From assembly GCA_949775045.1 (NCBI GenBank), contig OX459104.1:4943306-5007305 (forward strand): a DNA stretch of 64,000 nucleotides. Reading direction: 5' to 3'. Under the pieces are notes generated by a model, which was not told the DNA's origin, did no database searches, and worked only from the letters and a program-made list of their open reading frames with translations. Source of the stretch: Metridium senile. Taxonomy: Eukaryota > Cnidaria > Anthozoa > Actiniaria > Metridiidae. A program made the translations under genes and the position numbers. Every line of letters begins with the position of its first letter. The first letter of the stretch is position 1. Positions 46,846 through 56,774 of the stretch are shown here, one piece after another.

Positions 46846-49800
46846 TACAGGACCCATATCAATAGCAGTTTTATGACCATTACAACAGTTTTTTAAATCA
46901 TTATAGTCATCCTGTCAAAATAATCATCACCAGAACAACCATCATCATCAATACATGACCATAAATTATGCTAGGTACTATATACAAAATTATATGAGTG
47001 GCCGATCTGTATGAGATATACAGTGGCGAGTCGAAAACGGGCCACTTTATATCCCATACAGATCAGACACGAATATTGTATAGTACTTATGAAACTCCAA
47101 CATTAATTCTTTAATATTTTACTAAAATTGTCAGATAAAAGTAAATCTGGCCGAGAAAAATCCAAGTTAAAACTTATGCAAATCAGGACGAATCTGTATC
47201 GGGTATACAACCTCCGTCATGGATGTGAATTCTTTTGTCAATTGCTCATTAGTTATTCATGAATTTTATAATATTGTTAAGTGTATTCTCTTGCAGGTAC
47301 CAGGTGTTGACAGTGAGGATCCATGTTATGACTTCAAGCAACAGTACTACATCACACACAGAACACATCTGTACTACTTGACTTATGACTTTGAAGCGGT
47401 GAGAACCCTCTTAGTGACAATCTTAGTGACCACTATTATCATCATTATCACCATTATCGGCACAGTCATCACCATCACCATCATAGTTATCAACACCATC
47501 ATCATTAAAAGCATTACTATCAACACCATAAATGTTATTATAAACATCATCATTTATATAATTGTAAGTTTGCATCGTCATGTCATTTTATTTATTTCTC
47601 AGCCTGTAGGTGATTATGATGTGACACTTGTAGCACAGCTATCCATGGACAGACTACAGATGGTTGAAGCATTGTGTCGTAACTGGGCAGGTAACACATT
47701 GGTCTCGGGCAAATTTACTTTTATCTTGACAATTTTAGTAAAACATGAATTAACTCACATTGGAGATTCATAAATACTATACAATATTCCATATATCCCA
47801 TTCAGATCGGCCACTAATATGGTATATAGTACTTACAATTATAATGTAACGTATACAATATAATAGCAGCAGTTTTGTATAGGAATTTATAAAACTTATT
47901 AATAATTTATGAGAAATTGAAAAAAAAGAAATTTGTGACAATTTTAGTACATTTCATACAGATTTGTCCTGATTTGCATAAGTTTTAACTTGAATTTTTA
48001 TCCAAAGTTTTTCATCCAGATTTACATTTAACTTGACAATTGTAGTACAATATGAAAGAACTAACGTTGGAGTTTCATAAGTACTATGCAATATTCGTGT
48101 CTGAAATGTATATACATTGTATAGAAATATATTAATATTTTCTGCAGGTCCTATCAGTTTGGCATTGTACATGTCTGATACTGAGGCACAACAGTTTCTT
48201 AACTATGCACTGAACTCACCGCTGTTGAAGTCAAGAACCAACGTGGGATATCATATAGTGTATAAAGAAGGGGTAGGTTTACATAGAATGTACTAACATT
48301 TTCTTCCTACAATATGATGGCGATGGTGGTGGATGTGATGATGATAATAATGGTAATGATGCTGTAGATGATGATGATGGTAATCATGATGATGATGGTA
48401 ATCATGTAGATGATGAAAATAATATGATACTGGTAATGATGATGGTGAAGATGATGAAGATGAGGATAGTGGTAATGATGATGACAATGATGATGAAGAT
48501 GATGATAGTGGTGATGATGATGGTGATAATAATAGTGATGGCGAAGATCAGCGAGGATGATAATGATGAAGGTGTTGATGTCATACATTATGATGGAGAT
48601 AATCATTGATGGTTGTAATGGTGATGATGATGATAATTATCTTATGGTAATATGACATGATATTATTATTATGATGATGATGGTAATAATAATGATGATG
48701 ATGATAATAATAATAATGATGATGATAATAATAATGATGATAATAATAATAATATTTTTTTTTTAATTTTAATAATAACAATAACTTTATTTCACAATAA
48801 TTATAATAACAATAACAAAGAAGACAATAATAGTAATGATTAATTATAATGTTAAAACGGGCGATATTAAAGGATCTAAAAAAAAAAAAACAATTTTAAA
48901 ATATGTAAAAAATTATTAAAATTATTAAGAAGATAAATATTTAAAAATAAATCAATTGATTTCTGTTGTATTTACATTAAGTTTAAAATCAAATAAAAAG
49001 TCATTGTTCTTATAAAAAGGGACTCGTGACCCACGTACACATAGATTAATGGATCTAAGTATTTCAAAAGATAGTTTTGTTCTTATGTATGTGATTGTTT
49101 CTGCATATGGCTCGTTCGTTTTCCTTGAAATCTTCTCTGCCAGCGCCTTTAGAAACATTTGACACTCTGTACCCATACCACCATTCGTTCCAAAGACCAA
49201 AGGGGTCAAACTTCCCATTTCCACATCCAGGATCCTTTCTTCATATTTTCGTTTCTTTTCTTTCTCCTGTTCTTTAAAGATAATAATAATAATAATGATG
49301 ATAATAATGATGATAATAATGATGATAATAATAATAATGATGATAATAATGATGATAATAATAATAATGATGATGATAATGATGATGATAATAATGATGA
49401 TAATAATGATGATGATAATAATAATGATGATAATAATAATAATGATGATAATAATGATGATGATAATAATAATAATAATGATGATAATAATGATAATAAT
49501 GATGATAATAATAATAATGATGATAATAATAATAATAATGATAATAATAATAATGATGATGATGATAATAATGATGATAATGATGATGATAATAATAATA
49601 ATGATGATGATGATGATGATGATGATAATAATGGAAGGCGCTTATATAGTGCACTATACATAGTCTCAGTACACTTTACAGACACTTATATTCAGTGGAG
49701 GACTTTACAGGCTGCATATTATTGAAAATGATGGTGATAAATTGTGATGATGGTTATGAAGATAGTAATGGTGAAGATAGTAATGGTGAAGATAGTAATG

Positions 49801-52800
49801 GTGAAGATAGTAATGGTGAAGATAGTAATGGTGAAGATGGTAATGGTGAAGATAGTAATGGTGAAGATAGTAATGGTGAAGATAGTAATGGTGAAGATAG
49901 TAATGGTGAAGATAGTAATGGTGAAGATAATAATGGTGAAGATAGTAATGGTGAAGATAGTAATGGTGAAGATAGTAATGGTGAAGATAGTAATGGTGAA
50001 GATAGTAATGGTGAAGATAGTAATGGTGAAGATAGTAATGGTGATGATAGTAATGGTGAAGATAGTAATGGTGAAGATAGTAATGGTGAAGATAGTAATG
50101 GTGAAGATAGTAATGGTGAAGATAGTAATGGTGAAGATAGTAATGGTGATGATAGTAATGGCGAAGATAGTAATGGTGAAGATAGTAATGGTGAAGATAG
50201 TAATGGTGAAGATAGTAATGGTGAAGATAGTAATGGTGAAGATAGTAATGGTGAAGATAGTAATGGTGAAGATAGTAATGGTGAAGATAATAATTGTATT
50301 GGGGTAATGTGACATGAAATTAAGATTATTATGATGAAAATGATGGGGATAATAATGATGAAGATGATGGAATCATTTTGCCATTGATAAACACTTTAAT
50401 TGTCTTTTCTATCCTTTATAGCAATTCTACCCAGTCAACTATCTACGGAATGTTGCCCTAGAGAATACAAAAACACCTTACGTCTTCTTGACTGACATTG
50501 ACTTCCTACCCATGCCCGATATGGATAGCTATATTAGGTAAGATTAATCTATAACTAGACGCCATCTGGGTGATCACTCGGGCTTCAAATGAGACATGAT
50601 GTAATTGTTGCTAGGAGCACCTGGGACCTGACCCTCCAATTTGAGGACCAAGACCACGACGGAAAAAAAGAACCGTTTGCATTTTCAGACTCGGGCTTTT
50701 CCATACACGGAAGCCCAAGTAAAACTATTTTTAATTTGGTCACCCTCCTTTTGGGCATTACCAGTCATTTCGCTGACGTGTCGTTTCTATGACAATCAGT
50801 TCACTGAAAGTGAGGTTCTTTCACAAACAACCCAAACCTAAACACTCCAAAATCTATTGGCCGACATCCTACTACTGAGAAACTTTCTAGTATAATATTT
50901 CGATGTTATATGATCAGTTAAGGGAATTTGTGCAAGGTCTATATATGAATCAATTCTTTGTTTGTTTCTTGCAGACAAATGTTGAAGTCATCACCAACAT
51001 CAAACACTAAAAAGGTAGACTTTATATAAATCATTTAAACCATAGAAAATACCTGGGGTTGGTTATACGAATAGTGAATAGCGCTATCCACCGGATAAAT
51101 CCTTATCCAGCGGATAAAATCTATAAAAAACCTATGCAGTGGATAACTTTTAGAGTGATTTTCATATGACCGTGAAAGAATTGGAAAACTAATAGCTGTT
51201 ACTACACTCTGAATCGATTGTTTTCTTTTGTTTTTTACCAACAAGTACAAACTAAATAGTCGTTTTTCTTTCACGGTCAAATGAAAATCACTCTATCCGT
51301 GAATAACTTTATCCATCCTTTGTACAACCGCCAACTGTAGTCTAATGGTTTTATTTAGTGACAGCATCACTGGGAGTGTCCAGTGATATTACCTACCTTG
51401 TGTTGGCTATTTGAAATCATCATAAATTCAAAATCCATTTTGAAGCATTATCTTATGTATGATGTGTTTCTCTCAGGCGTATGTTGTACCAGCATTTGAG
51501 ACACCTCGCTATAAAGTCAACTTTCCAAAAACAAAACCAGACTTACTTTCACAGTGGGACCTTGGGAATGTCTTTACATTCAGGTATATTGGTGATGAGG
51601 ATGAGGATGAGGATGATGTTGGTGATGATGATGGTGGTGGTAGTGGTAATGAGGATGGTGATGAGGTTGTTGATGGTGATGATGTTGTTGATAGTGATGA
51701 TGTTGGTGATGATGATGATGGTGATGCTGGTGGTAGTGGTAATGGTGATGATGATGGTGATGATGATGTTGTTGATGGTGATGAGGTTGTTGGTGATGAT
51801 GATGCTGGTGGTGGTGGTAATGGTGATGATGATGATAATGATGACAGTGGTGATGCTGGTGGTGGTGGTAATGAGGATGGTGATGATGATGTTGATGTTG
51901 GGGGTGGTGCTGATGGTGGTGATGGTGATAATGATGATGGTGATGATGACGGTGGTGGTGGTGATGGTGGTGGTGATGGTGGCGATGATGGCGATAGTGA
52001 TGATTTTGATGATGTTGTTTATTGTGATGTTGATGGTGATGGTAAGAATGGTTATGATTATGAATTATGGTGATGACAATGATGATAATGATTGTGCAGA
52101 AATTGATTATCATAATAATGCATGTAGAAGATGATGATGTCAATTACAATGACAATGATGGTAAGATGATGATGGTAATGATTGTTATTCCCAGGTCCAA
52201 TGAATGGAGTAAAGGCCATGCTCCTACTAACTACGCCAAGTGGAGAACAGCTACCACACCTTACACTGTAAGTGAACCAACAGTTGACCATGCTCTGTTT
52301 GAATTGTCCTTTTTGATTTGTCCAATTATTCATTCATTCAATCTTTAATTCTTTCAACCATTCAACCATCCATCCATTCTTCCATCCTTTTATTCATTCA
52401 TCCATCCTTTTACTCTTTTATTGATCCATCCGTCCATCTATCCATTCGTCTATTCATCCATTTATCAATCTATCTATCTATCCATTCATACACCCTCCCA
52501 CCCATCCATCCATTCATCTATTCATCCATTTATCCATCCATCCATCTATCCATTCATCAACCTATTCATCCATCCATTCATCCACCCATTGATCCAACAA
52601 TTGATCCACCAATCCATTCATCCATCTATCCATTCATCCATCCATTCACTCACCCATTAATCCATCCATTCAGTCATCCATTCATCCATCCATCCATCCA
52701 TCTATCCATCCAACCATTCATCCACCCATTGATCTATCCATTCAGTCATCCATTCATTTATTTACTCATCAATTAAATCATTTATCTATCCAATTTTTCT

Positions 52801-55125
52801 CTCTTCTATTATCCACCATTAAACTATATAATTTTTGTTTGTGTAGGTCCAGTGGGAGGAGGACTATGAGCCATACATAGTCGTACCTAGAGACATTGTG
52901 CACTACGATACTCGCTTTGTTGGGTTTGGATGGAATAAAGTATCACAAATCATGGAGGTCCATGCACAAGGGTAAGGACGTCATGTCACAATACTCCAGT
53001 GTCATGTTATCTACAATCTTTATATCTCAATATTTGTGAATAATTATTTTGACAACAAACCGAGGCTTAGCCTATACAAATGCGCCTTTTGTCAAATAGT
53101 ACAGCGGTGCTAGATAACATGAAACTGGAGTATTGAGGCTATCCCTGTGCAAATGCACCTTTTGTCAAATAGTACAGCGGTGCTAAATAACATGAAACTG
53201 GAGTATTGAGGCTATCCCTGTGCAAATGCACCTTTTGTCAAATAGTACAGCGGTGCTAGATAACATGAAACTGGAGTATATATTTGTAGAAATGTAAACT
53301 AGCGAGTGAACTATTATAGACTGCATCGGCATTAGATAATCTTGCAAACAGATAACAAATCTGAAGTCTTTCAAAAAAGAACTATAAGCACAGTAGAACT
53401 ATAACTCTTAAGTAGAACTATATGATATATCATTTTCTACCATTTTATATTTCGAACACTATTTTAATTACCATACTTTGTATTTTCTTTTATGCATATA
53501 ATTACTTGTTATCATTGTAAATTATTCTTGAAAACCCTCTTATTTGAAGATTAATAAATGTATGTATGTATAAAAACGATAATATTATAATGCAATTTGT
53601 AACACCGTAAAAAATGTTGACTTATCTTTACTGTCGTTTTGAGCGTCTTTAGCCCTTTGATAACGCCTAGCTCAAATGTTTTATGTTTTTTCTAGGTATG
53701 AGTTTGTTGTCCTCCCAAATGCCTTCATTGTTCATCTGCCGCATTCTCTGTCGTTTGATATATTTAAGTTTCGTTCAAGTCATCAATATAGAAGGTAAGA
53801 GTGCCAAATATTTTATTTTAGTGATCAATATTGTCATTACCATAGTGGTCGCCAGCAAGATGATTGTCATCATCATCAACATTAACAGGATTGTTATCAA
53901 TGATAACGAGAAAGGGCTTTCTCATTTGCTGCACCCCATCTCTGGAATAGCTTACCAGAGGACGTTAAAAACGCTGAGTACTGAACGCTTCAAGTCTTTA
54001 TTGAAAACTCATCTTTTTTTACTTAGTCATAACTAATCGGTTAATCTTTATTTTTATTATTATTACTATTTATATACATATTTTTTTATATCCATTTATT
54101 AGTAGTAGGTAAGATAGTAGATAAATATTGTTAAAAGCATAGAGACCGTAGTTATATGCGTTTTTAAGAAACTATTATTATTACTATTAATGATATGGTC
54201 ATGATTGCTATCATCATCTTAATCTTATTATCTTTATCGTCAATATTGTTATGTTTATTATCATCATCATCGTTATTATCTTTATCATTATCATCTTTAT
54301 CACCATCATTATTATCATCATCAGTAACAACCATCATTATCCTCAAGACAATCATCATTGTTGACATTGTTATCACCATCAATCATCATCATTATCATCT
54401 TAATCATTATCTTTATCATTATATGTATCATCATTGTCATCATTATCAATCATCTTCATTGTCATCATCAATCATCATTATCAATCATCATTATCAATCA
54501 TCATCATTGTCATCAATCATCATTATCAATCACCATCACTGTCATCATCAATCATCAATATCAATCATCATTATCAATCATCATCATTGTCATCATTATT
54601 ATGATCATCAATCATCCTCGTTATTGTCATCATAATCGTTATCATATCCCATCATCAGTCATCATTATCAATCATCATCATTATCAATCATCATCATTGT
54701 CATCATCATCATTGTCATCACTGTCATCATCAATCATCATTATCAATCATCATCATTGTCATCACTGTCATCATCAATCATCATTATCAATCATCATCAT
54801 TGTCATCACTGTCATCATCAATCATCATTATCAATCATCATTGTCATCATCAATCATCATTATCAATCATCCTCGTTATTGTCATCATAATCGTTATCAT
54901 ATCACCATCATCAGTCATCATTTTCTTTCTAATCATCAACATCAATTATCATCATCATTAATCATCATCATTATCGTCCTCGTCATCATGTCAATGATCT
55001 CATCAACAATATTATTGTCATGTTTTCTCCCTAGATGTATAAAAGAACTCAAAGAAGACTTCAAAAAGTATCTATTAGAGAAATACGGACAAGACAGATT
55101 CCCCGCTTTGGAGCTAGACAGTTAA
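30324..55125 (+). CDS. LARGE1: LARGE xylosyl- and glucuronyltransferase (matriglycan synthase)
   Basis: 23 coding exons, all in matching phase, total 745 residues (vertebrate LARGE1 is about 756): 30324-30447, 37859-38029, 39779-39837, 40226-40397, 41612-41646, 41818-41913, 42827-42910, 43765-43842, 44300-44431, 44776-44871, 45189-45218, 45351-45457, 46407-46494, 47297-47398, 47603-47690, 48148-48272, 50422-50537, 50975-51014, 51477-51583, 52195-52267, 52847-52971, 53696-53794, 55035-55125. A type II Golgi anchor lies at residues 10-33 and a coiled-coil stem at about 52-95. The GT8 xylosyltransferase domain has LDTDI (Asp224/226), and the GT49 glucuronyltransferase domain has TDIDFLP (Asp554/556). 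Conserved blocks include [64 protein letters not shown] adds alternating xylose and glucuronate to alpha-dystroglycan. Both DxD motifs are intact. The inter-domain linker (exon 13) is divergent. Whether it is LARGE1 or the pre-duplication ancestor cannot be told. Confidence 0.96.
30448..33840 (+). other. LARGE intron 1, left part
   Basis: AT-rich intron with no supported gene. A hairpin element lies at about 31911-32046, where arms with 'agagtacagacactaaaag' pair with 'cttttagtgtttgtactct'. Duplicated 'aatcctaaacagcct' pieces occur at 32430-32510. A minus-strand frame at 33107-33382 vaguely resembles a LINE tail but is not convincing. Confidence 0.6.
33844..34036. mobile_element. 193-bp hairpin MITE, ACAGGTTCCCATTT termini
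   Basis: Arms of about 85 bp, with 'gttgatgtgtgctaaacaca' and its complement, end in 'aaatgggaacctgt'. It is inserted in a TATATATA run that flanks both sides. Confidence 0.85.
34555..34835 (+). repeat. Dispersed repeat, copy 1
   Basis: 'gatgctctggctaaaatac', 'gtagagatttgtatgtaatt' and 'ctcttatagcttcttgcaaa' recur in the same order at 60535-60815 (globin intron 2). The family is unnamed. Confidence 0.75.
35205..35485. mobile_element. MITE, TCCCTTTGTCCAAGTG termini
   Basis: 'ctccctttgtccaagtg' followed by 'aggggtgatcagcg' is complemented at 35440-35475. Size is about 280 bp. Confidence 0.8.
35690..36180 (+). repeat. (ATT)n-tailed retroposon end and ~140-bp tandem repeat
   Basis: 'ttaataaagactattattatt' at about 35700 looks like a retroposon tail. 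It is followed by three copies of a unit with 'gatagctttct', 'tttatgatggttatttatgg' and 'acagacaagggtcaagatg'. Diverged copies of the unit's first part occur at 34836 and 41690. Confidence 0.75.
36475..36720 (+). repeat. LARGE-intron repeat family, copy A
   Basis: An inverted core with 'atctgtatgtgatatgcaa' / 'gcatatcgcatacagatt' is followed by 'tattgtatagtacttgtgaa', 'gataaaagtaaatctgg' and 'cttatgcaaatcaagacg'. The same order occurs at 46978-47225 and inverted at 47700-48115. Confidence 0.78.
37330..37435 (+). repeat. (AAT)n plus 'atagcgctttacaaa' retroposon tail
   Basis: A short trinucleotide run abuts a motif common at SINE/LINE 3' ends. It is similar to 49630-49720. Confidence 0.4.
37445..37795. 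mobile_element. GGGGCCAGTTGTAC-type MITE with TTATCC-GGATAA subrepeats
   Basis: The outer ends 'ggggccagttgtacaaagcc' and 'ggcttcgtacaaccagcccc' are inverted. The inside holds about 10 units of 'gatttatccgttggatagg'. A second terminal pair (37625-37678) is nested. A related, more decayed copy is at 51050-51335. Confidence 0.82.
38045..38845. repeat. 'gatcatggtgttgattatgatgat' satellite
   Basis: About 27 units of 24 to 33 bp, with length varying in 3-bp GAT steps, start about 15 bp after LARGE exon 2. Long Met/Ile frames on both strands are artefacts. Confidence 0.95.
39236..39530. mobile_element. MITE with ~85-bp TIRs, ACACCTATTTAAAAAGG termini
   Basis: 'aaaaaggttgtcattgcc' through 'cccaagtgcactatgggta' is complemented at 39440-39520. 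The middle is only about 100 bp. Confidence 0.85.
39575..39748 (-). mobile_element. tRNA-derived SINE
   Basis: On the minus strand a B box-like 'gggtttgattctcgg' is preceded by 'ggaggccaagcgattca' and followed by 'gtttttctctgggttatccc', a body motif seen in marine-invertebrate SINEs. It ends about 30 bp before LARGE exon 3. Confidence 0.6.
40435..40935. repeat. (GAT)n tracts with duplicated 110-bp block
   Basis: 'gaacatgattgtgatcatga' plus flanks occurs at about 40772, 40890 and, diverged, 41475, so blocks of the microsatellite were copied. Confidence 0.92.
41212..41396 (-). mobile_element. LINE reverse-transcriptase ORF, C-terminal end
   Basis: A minus-strand frame of about 60 residues ends in a stop at 41212. 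It contains [16 protein letters not shown] followed by [10 protein letters not shown], the conserved tail of non-LTR retrotransposon ORF2 (form R-x-x-x-W-N-x-LP ... FK-x-x-L). Upstream is a GAT repeat; downstream is an AT-rich 3' UTR. It is severely 5'-truncated. Confidence 0.82.
41971..41995 (+). repeat. G-quadruplex-capable tract
   Basis: Four G runs (6, 5, 3 and 7) separated by A or AA lie on the LARGE sense strand, 58 bp after exon 6's donor. Confidence 0.7.
42296..42742. mobile_element. ~445-bp TIR element, ACTTAAGTAA...GTGTGTAAGAA ends
   Basis: 'gatgtgtgtaagaa' at 42307 is complemented by 'ttcttacacacatc' at 42712, with 'cttaagtaa' / 'ttacttaa' outside. The interior is non-coding. Confidence 0.65.
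43250..43323 (+). pseudogene. Decayed copies of the LARGE exon 8 acceptor
   Basis: 'tctcttcttgtag' followed by 'gtaatacatgtagatttg' (43249) and again 'tctcttcttgtag' followed by 'tcaatagatttg' (43685) resemble the real 'tcttcttgtag|gtgataggtttg' at 43754. A 'cacatgatatgcaattgtc' block is also duplicated. The MITE at 43324 lies between the copies. Confidence 0.6.
43324..43649. mobile_element. 326-bp MITE, CAGGGTTCGTGCT termini
   Basis: Ends 'cagggttcgtgctactcc' and 'cagcacgaaccctg'. Internal 'aactccttgaaaactcctt' occurs at both ends. It is the same family as 45518-45931. Confidence 0.85.
44440..44735. repeat. (GAT/GGT)n microsatellite
   Basis: Starts directly after the exon 9 donor of LARGE. 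Both strands carry artefactual long frames. Confidence 0.93.
45518..45931. mobile_element. 414-bp MITE, CAGGGTTTGTGCT termini
   Basis: It is the same family as 43324-43649, flanked by the exact 6-bp duplication TGAACA (45512-45517 and 45932-45937). Confidence 0.88.
46108..46313 (-). mobile_element. tRNA-derived SINE, inverted 5'-truncated copy
   Basis: It matches the body of the element at 6075-6320 in reverse, including 'ggtaactcgtgacagtcat' and 'aacaaggatgtgaggtcac'. The head with the A box is missing. Confidence 0.8.
46505..46855. repeat. (ATC)n microsatellite
   Basis: Begins just after the LARGE exon 13 donor. Confidence 0.95.
46978..47240 (+). repeat. LARGE-intron repeat family, copy B
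   Basis: It has the same order of motifs as 36475-36720 ('atctgtatgagatatac', 'gataaaagtaaatctggc', 'cttatgcaaatcaggacg'). Confidence 0.78.
47700..48115 (-). repeat. LARGE-intron repeat family, copies C and D
   Basis: Inverted pieces include 'tttacttttatcttgacaat' at 47712 and 'cctgatttgcataagtttta' at 47978. They bracket exon 15/intron sequence and end about 35 bp before exon 16. Confidence 0.7.
48305..48765. repeat. (GAT)n and (AAT)n microsatellite
   Basis: In LARGE intron 16. No gene. Confidence 0.93.
48952..49280 (-). mobile_element. LINE ORF2 C-terminal end ([12 protein letters not shown] type)
   Basis: A minus-strand frame ends at 48952 and contains [19 protein letters not shown] and the block [11 protein letters not shown] followed by CVRGSR. 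This is the well-conserved C-terminal signature of many pol-like non-LTR retrotransposons. It is preceded by a Lys/Glu-rich linker and cut off upstream by the AAT/GAT array at 49275. An A/T-rich 3' UTR with poly-A-like tracts lies at 48750-48951. Confidence 0.85.
49275..49720. repeat. (AAT/GAT)n array ending in 'gcgcttatatagtgcac'
   Basis: Trinucleotide array 49280-49633, then a retroposon-like tail. The poly-Asn/Asp, Leu/Ser and His/Tyr frames are artefacts. Confidence 0.92.
49750..50295. repeat. 15-bp minisatellite GAAGATAGTAATGGT, ~36 copies
   Basis: Very homogeneous. It reads EDSNG in one frame, but the frame does not join any exon of LARGE, lies between exons 16 and 17 and lacks splice sites. 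Confidence 0.96.
51050..51335. mobile_element. Decayed GGATAA/TTATCC MITE
   Basis: Inner arms 'agagtgattttcatatgacc' and 'atgaaaatcactct', with 'gcgctatccaccggataaa' outside, relate it to the element at 37445. Confidence 0.7.
51590..52185. repeat. (GAT/GGT)n microsatellite
   Basis: Directly follows the donor of LARGE exon 19. The Asp/Gly- and His-rich frames are artefacts. Confidence 0.95.
52325..52795. repeat. (ATCC/ATTC)n microsatellite
   Basis: In LARGE intron 20. Confidence 0.95.
53050..53285 (-). repeat. 73-bp satellite, ~3 copies
   Basis: Units have 'ggtgctagataacatgaaac' and 'gcaaatgcaccttttgtc'. This is the same family and orientation as 57235-57720. Confidence 0.92.
53905..54040 (+). 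mobile_element. LINE ORF2 C-terminal end, frameshifted
   Basis: [22 protein letters not shown] is split here as AFSFAAP / [14 protein letters not shown] in one frame, and [11 protein letters not shown] continues in another, ending at TAA near 54036. This is the classic tail of CR1/L2/RTE-like reverse transcriptases with one frameshift. An ATT-rich 3' tail follows. Confidence 0.82.
54190..55020. repeat. (ATC)n with 'aatcatcattatc' blocks
   Basis: Fills LARGE intron 22 up to about 10 bp from the last exon. A 150-200-bp block with 'catcctcgttattgtcatc' is duplicated (54605 and 54870). Confidence 0.94.
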
Positions 55126-55189
55126 CAAGAGGTTTATCTAGGAAATAATCTATTTATATATTATATATTATTTTATTTTCATGCATAAC

Positions 55190-55615
55190 ACAGCATGCAT
55201 ACAGAGCATGTTCAGTAATCATCCAAAAACAGTACCTCCCACATGGCGCAGTAAAAGAATTACACGTTGAGAATGCATGGCAAAGTTTGGCTAGACATTG
55301 CCAAATGAAGAGCTTTGCACAGTGTAAATTAGAATGAAAGTTCCCCATAAGATATGCATTGAGCATGCTCAGGAATCATCTAGACAAATGCCTCCCACAT
55401 GGCATAGTGAAGAAAATTCCGCGTTGAAGTTACTCGGCAAAGTTTGGCTAGACAATGCCAATTGAAGGACTTTGCGTCAATGAAGTTTTCCCATTGAAAT
55501 TATGCATTGAGCATGCTCAGAAATCATCCAAAAACAGTACCTCCCACATGGCGTAGTAAAGAAAATTCCACGCTGACTTTACAGGAAAAGGGAAGAGCAT
55601 GCATGCATAGACATG
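55190..55615 (+). repeat. ~160-bp tandem repeat, about 2.5 copies
   Basis: Units contain 'gagcatgctcag', 'aatcatccaaaaacagtacc', 'tcccacatggc' and 'caaagtttggctagaca'. The region is just downstream of the LARGE stop. Confidence 0.85.
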
Positions 55616-55744
55616 ATAAAAGAAGGGATTTGCTAGATAGAGTACTCAAGTGACAACGTATGTTTTCAAGGTGACCTTTTCCCCCGGCCTTATTCTAGCC
55701 CTAACAAAAACCTCATGGTTAACGAGAATGAGCAGGGATACGAT

Positions 55745-55975
55745 TTTTTGTGAAATATTTCCTAGCTAGAAATTACCAAAGTGGGATCTTCTTGGAATAT
55801 CAAATATCATATTTGACCCAACTTTGGGATTTTCTTGTGAAATATTTCCCAGAAATTACCAATTATGGGATCTTCTTGGGATATCAAAGACCATATTTGA
55901 CCCAACTTTGCGATTTTCTTGTGAAATATTTCCTAGAAATTTCCGAAATGGGATCCCAGAAAACTGATAGCTTAA
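55745..55975 (+). repeat. ~90-bp tandem repeat, about 2.4 copies
   Basis: 'gaaatatttcc', 'gggatcttcttgg' and 'catatttgacccaactttg' recur. Confidence 0.85.
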
Positions 55976-56129
55976 GATAGCTAAAAAAAATCAGCGTTGA
56001 GTCTACATGGAGTATGCTCAAACTCTGCTCACAAAAGCACGTCCCTCATGATGAAGGGAAAAATAATTGAGTTACGTCAATAGGGGAATTCCAAAGAACA
56101 CAGAACACACGATTTTAGCTGTTATTCTC

Positions 56130-56345
56130 ACAATAGTCCTTTTCGTGGTTCTCGTCCACAACCTCAGCCTCGATAGCGTGTAATATAATCTTTACAATTT
56201 GACTACAGCTTGCGGTAATTTAAGGAATGTACACATTATCAAACAATTGAAAACACTTCAAAATTCCATGGGCTGCAGTCAAATTCTAAAGAATATATAT
56301 AAACGTTTTTGAGGCCGAGGTTGTTCGATGAGAACCGTGGAAAAG
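56130..56345. mobile_element. MITE, CACGGTTCTCGTCCAC-type, copy 1
   Basis: 'ggttctcgtccacaacctc' at the left is complemented by 'gaggttgttcgatgagaacc' at the right. A second copy is at 61283-61518. Confidence 0.8.
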
Positions 56346-56774
56346 TCTATTGCAAATTCTCGCCATTTCCGATTTTCAACTTGGGAACTGTTATTTCACT
56401 AGCTAGTTATCACGTTTTACTTTTTATTCTTCCACTATTCTATACCCACAAAACTCCTTTCCATTTCCCGTTCAATTCCCATTTGAAATAGTAAACTTTT
56501 AGCTTTTTTACAATTTAGAATATATTTTTGTAAAAAAAAAAATTGATAATGAAATATGTCTAAAAACAGAGCTCAAACGGTATATCCGTGAAATACGAAT
56601 TACTATATAGTACAGAAAAGTGCTATTTAAATATTAGAAAACAATAGAATTGACATAAAACTGCATTTAATTGTCGACAAGGCGCTGCATGCTACAACAC
56701 AATGTGAAAATCTGTTCTCGTAACAAAAAATTTCATTTGCAACAACTCGCACAAATAATATAGAGGCATTCTGG

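Noticed and set aside
49695..50315. 205-residue EDSNG repeat protein
   Set aside because: 15-bp minisatellite inside LARGE intron 16; both strands and several frames are open.
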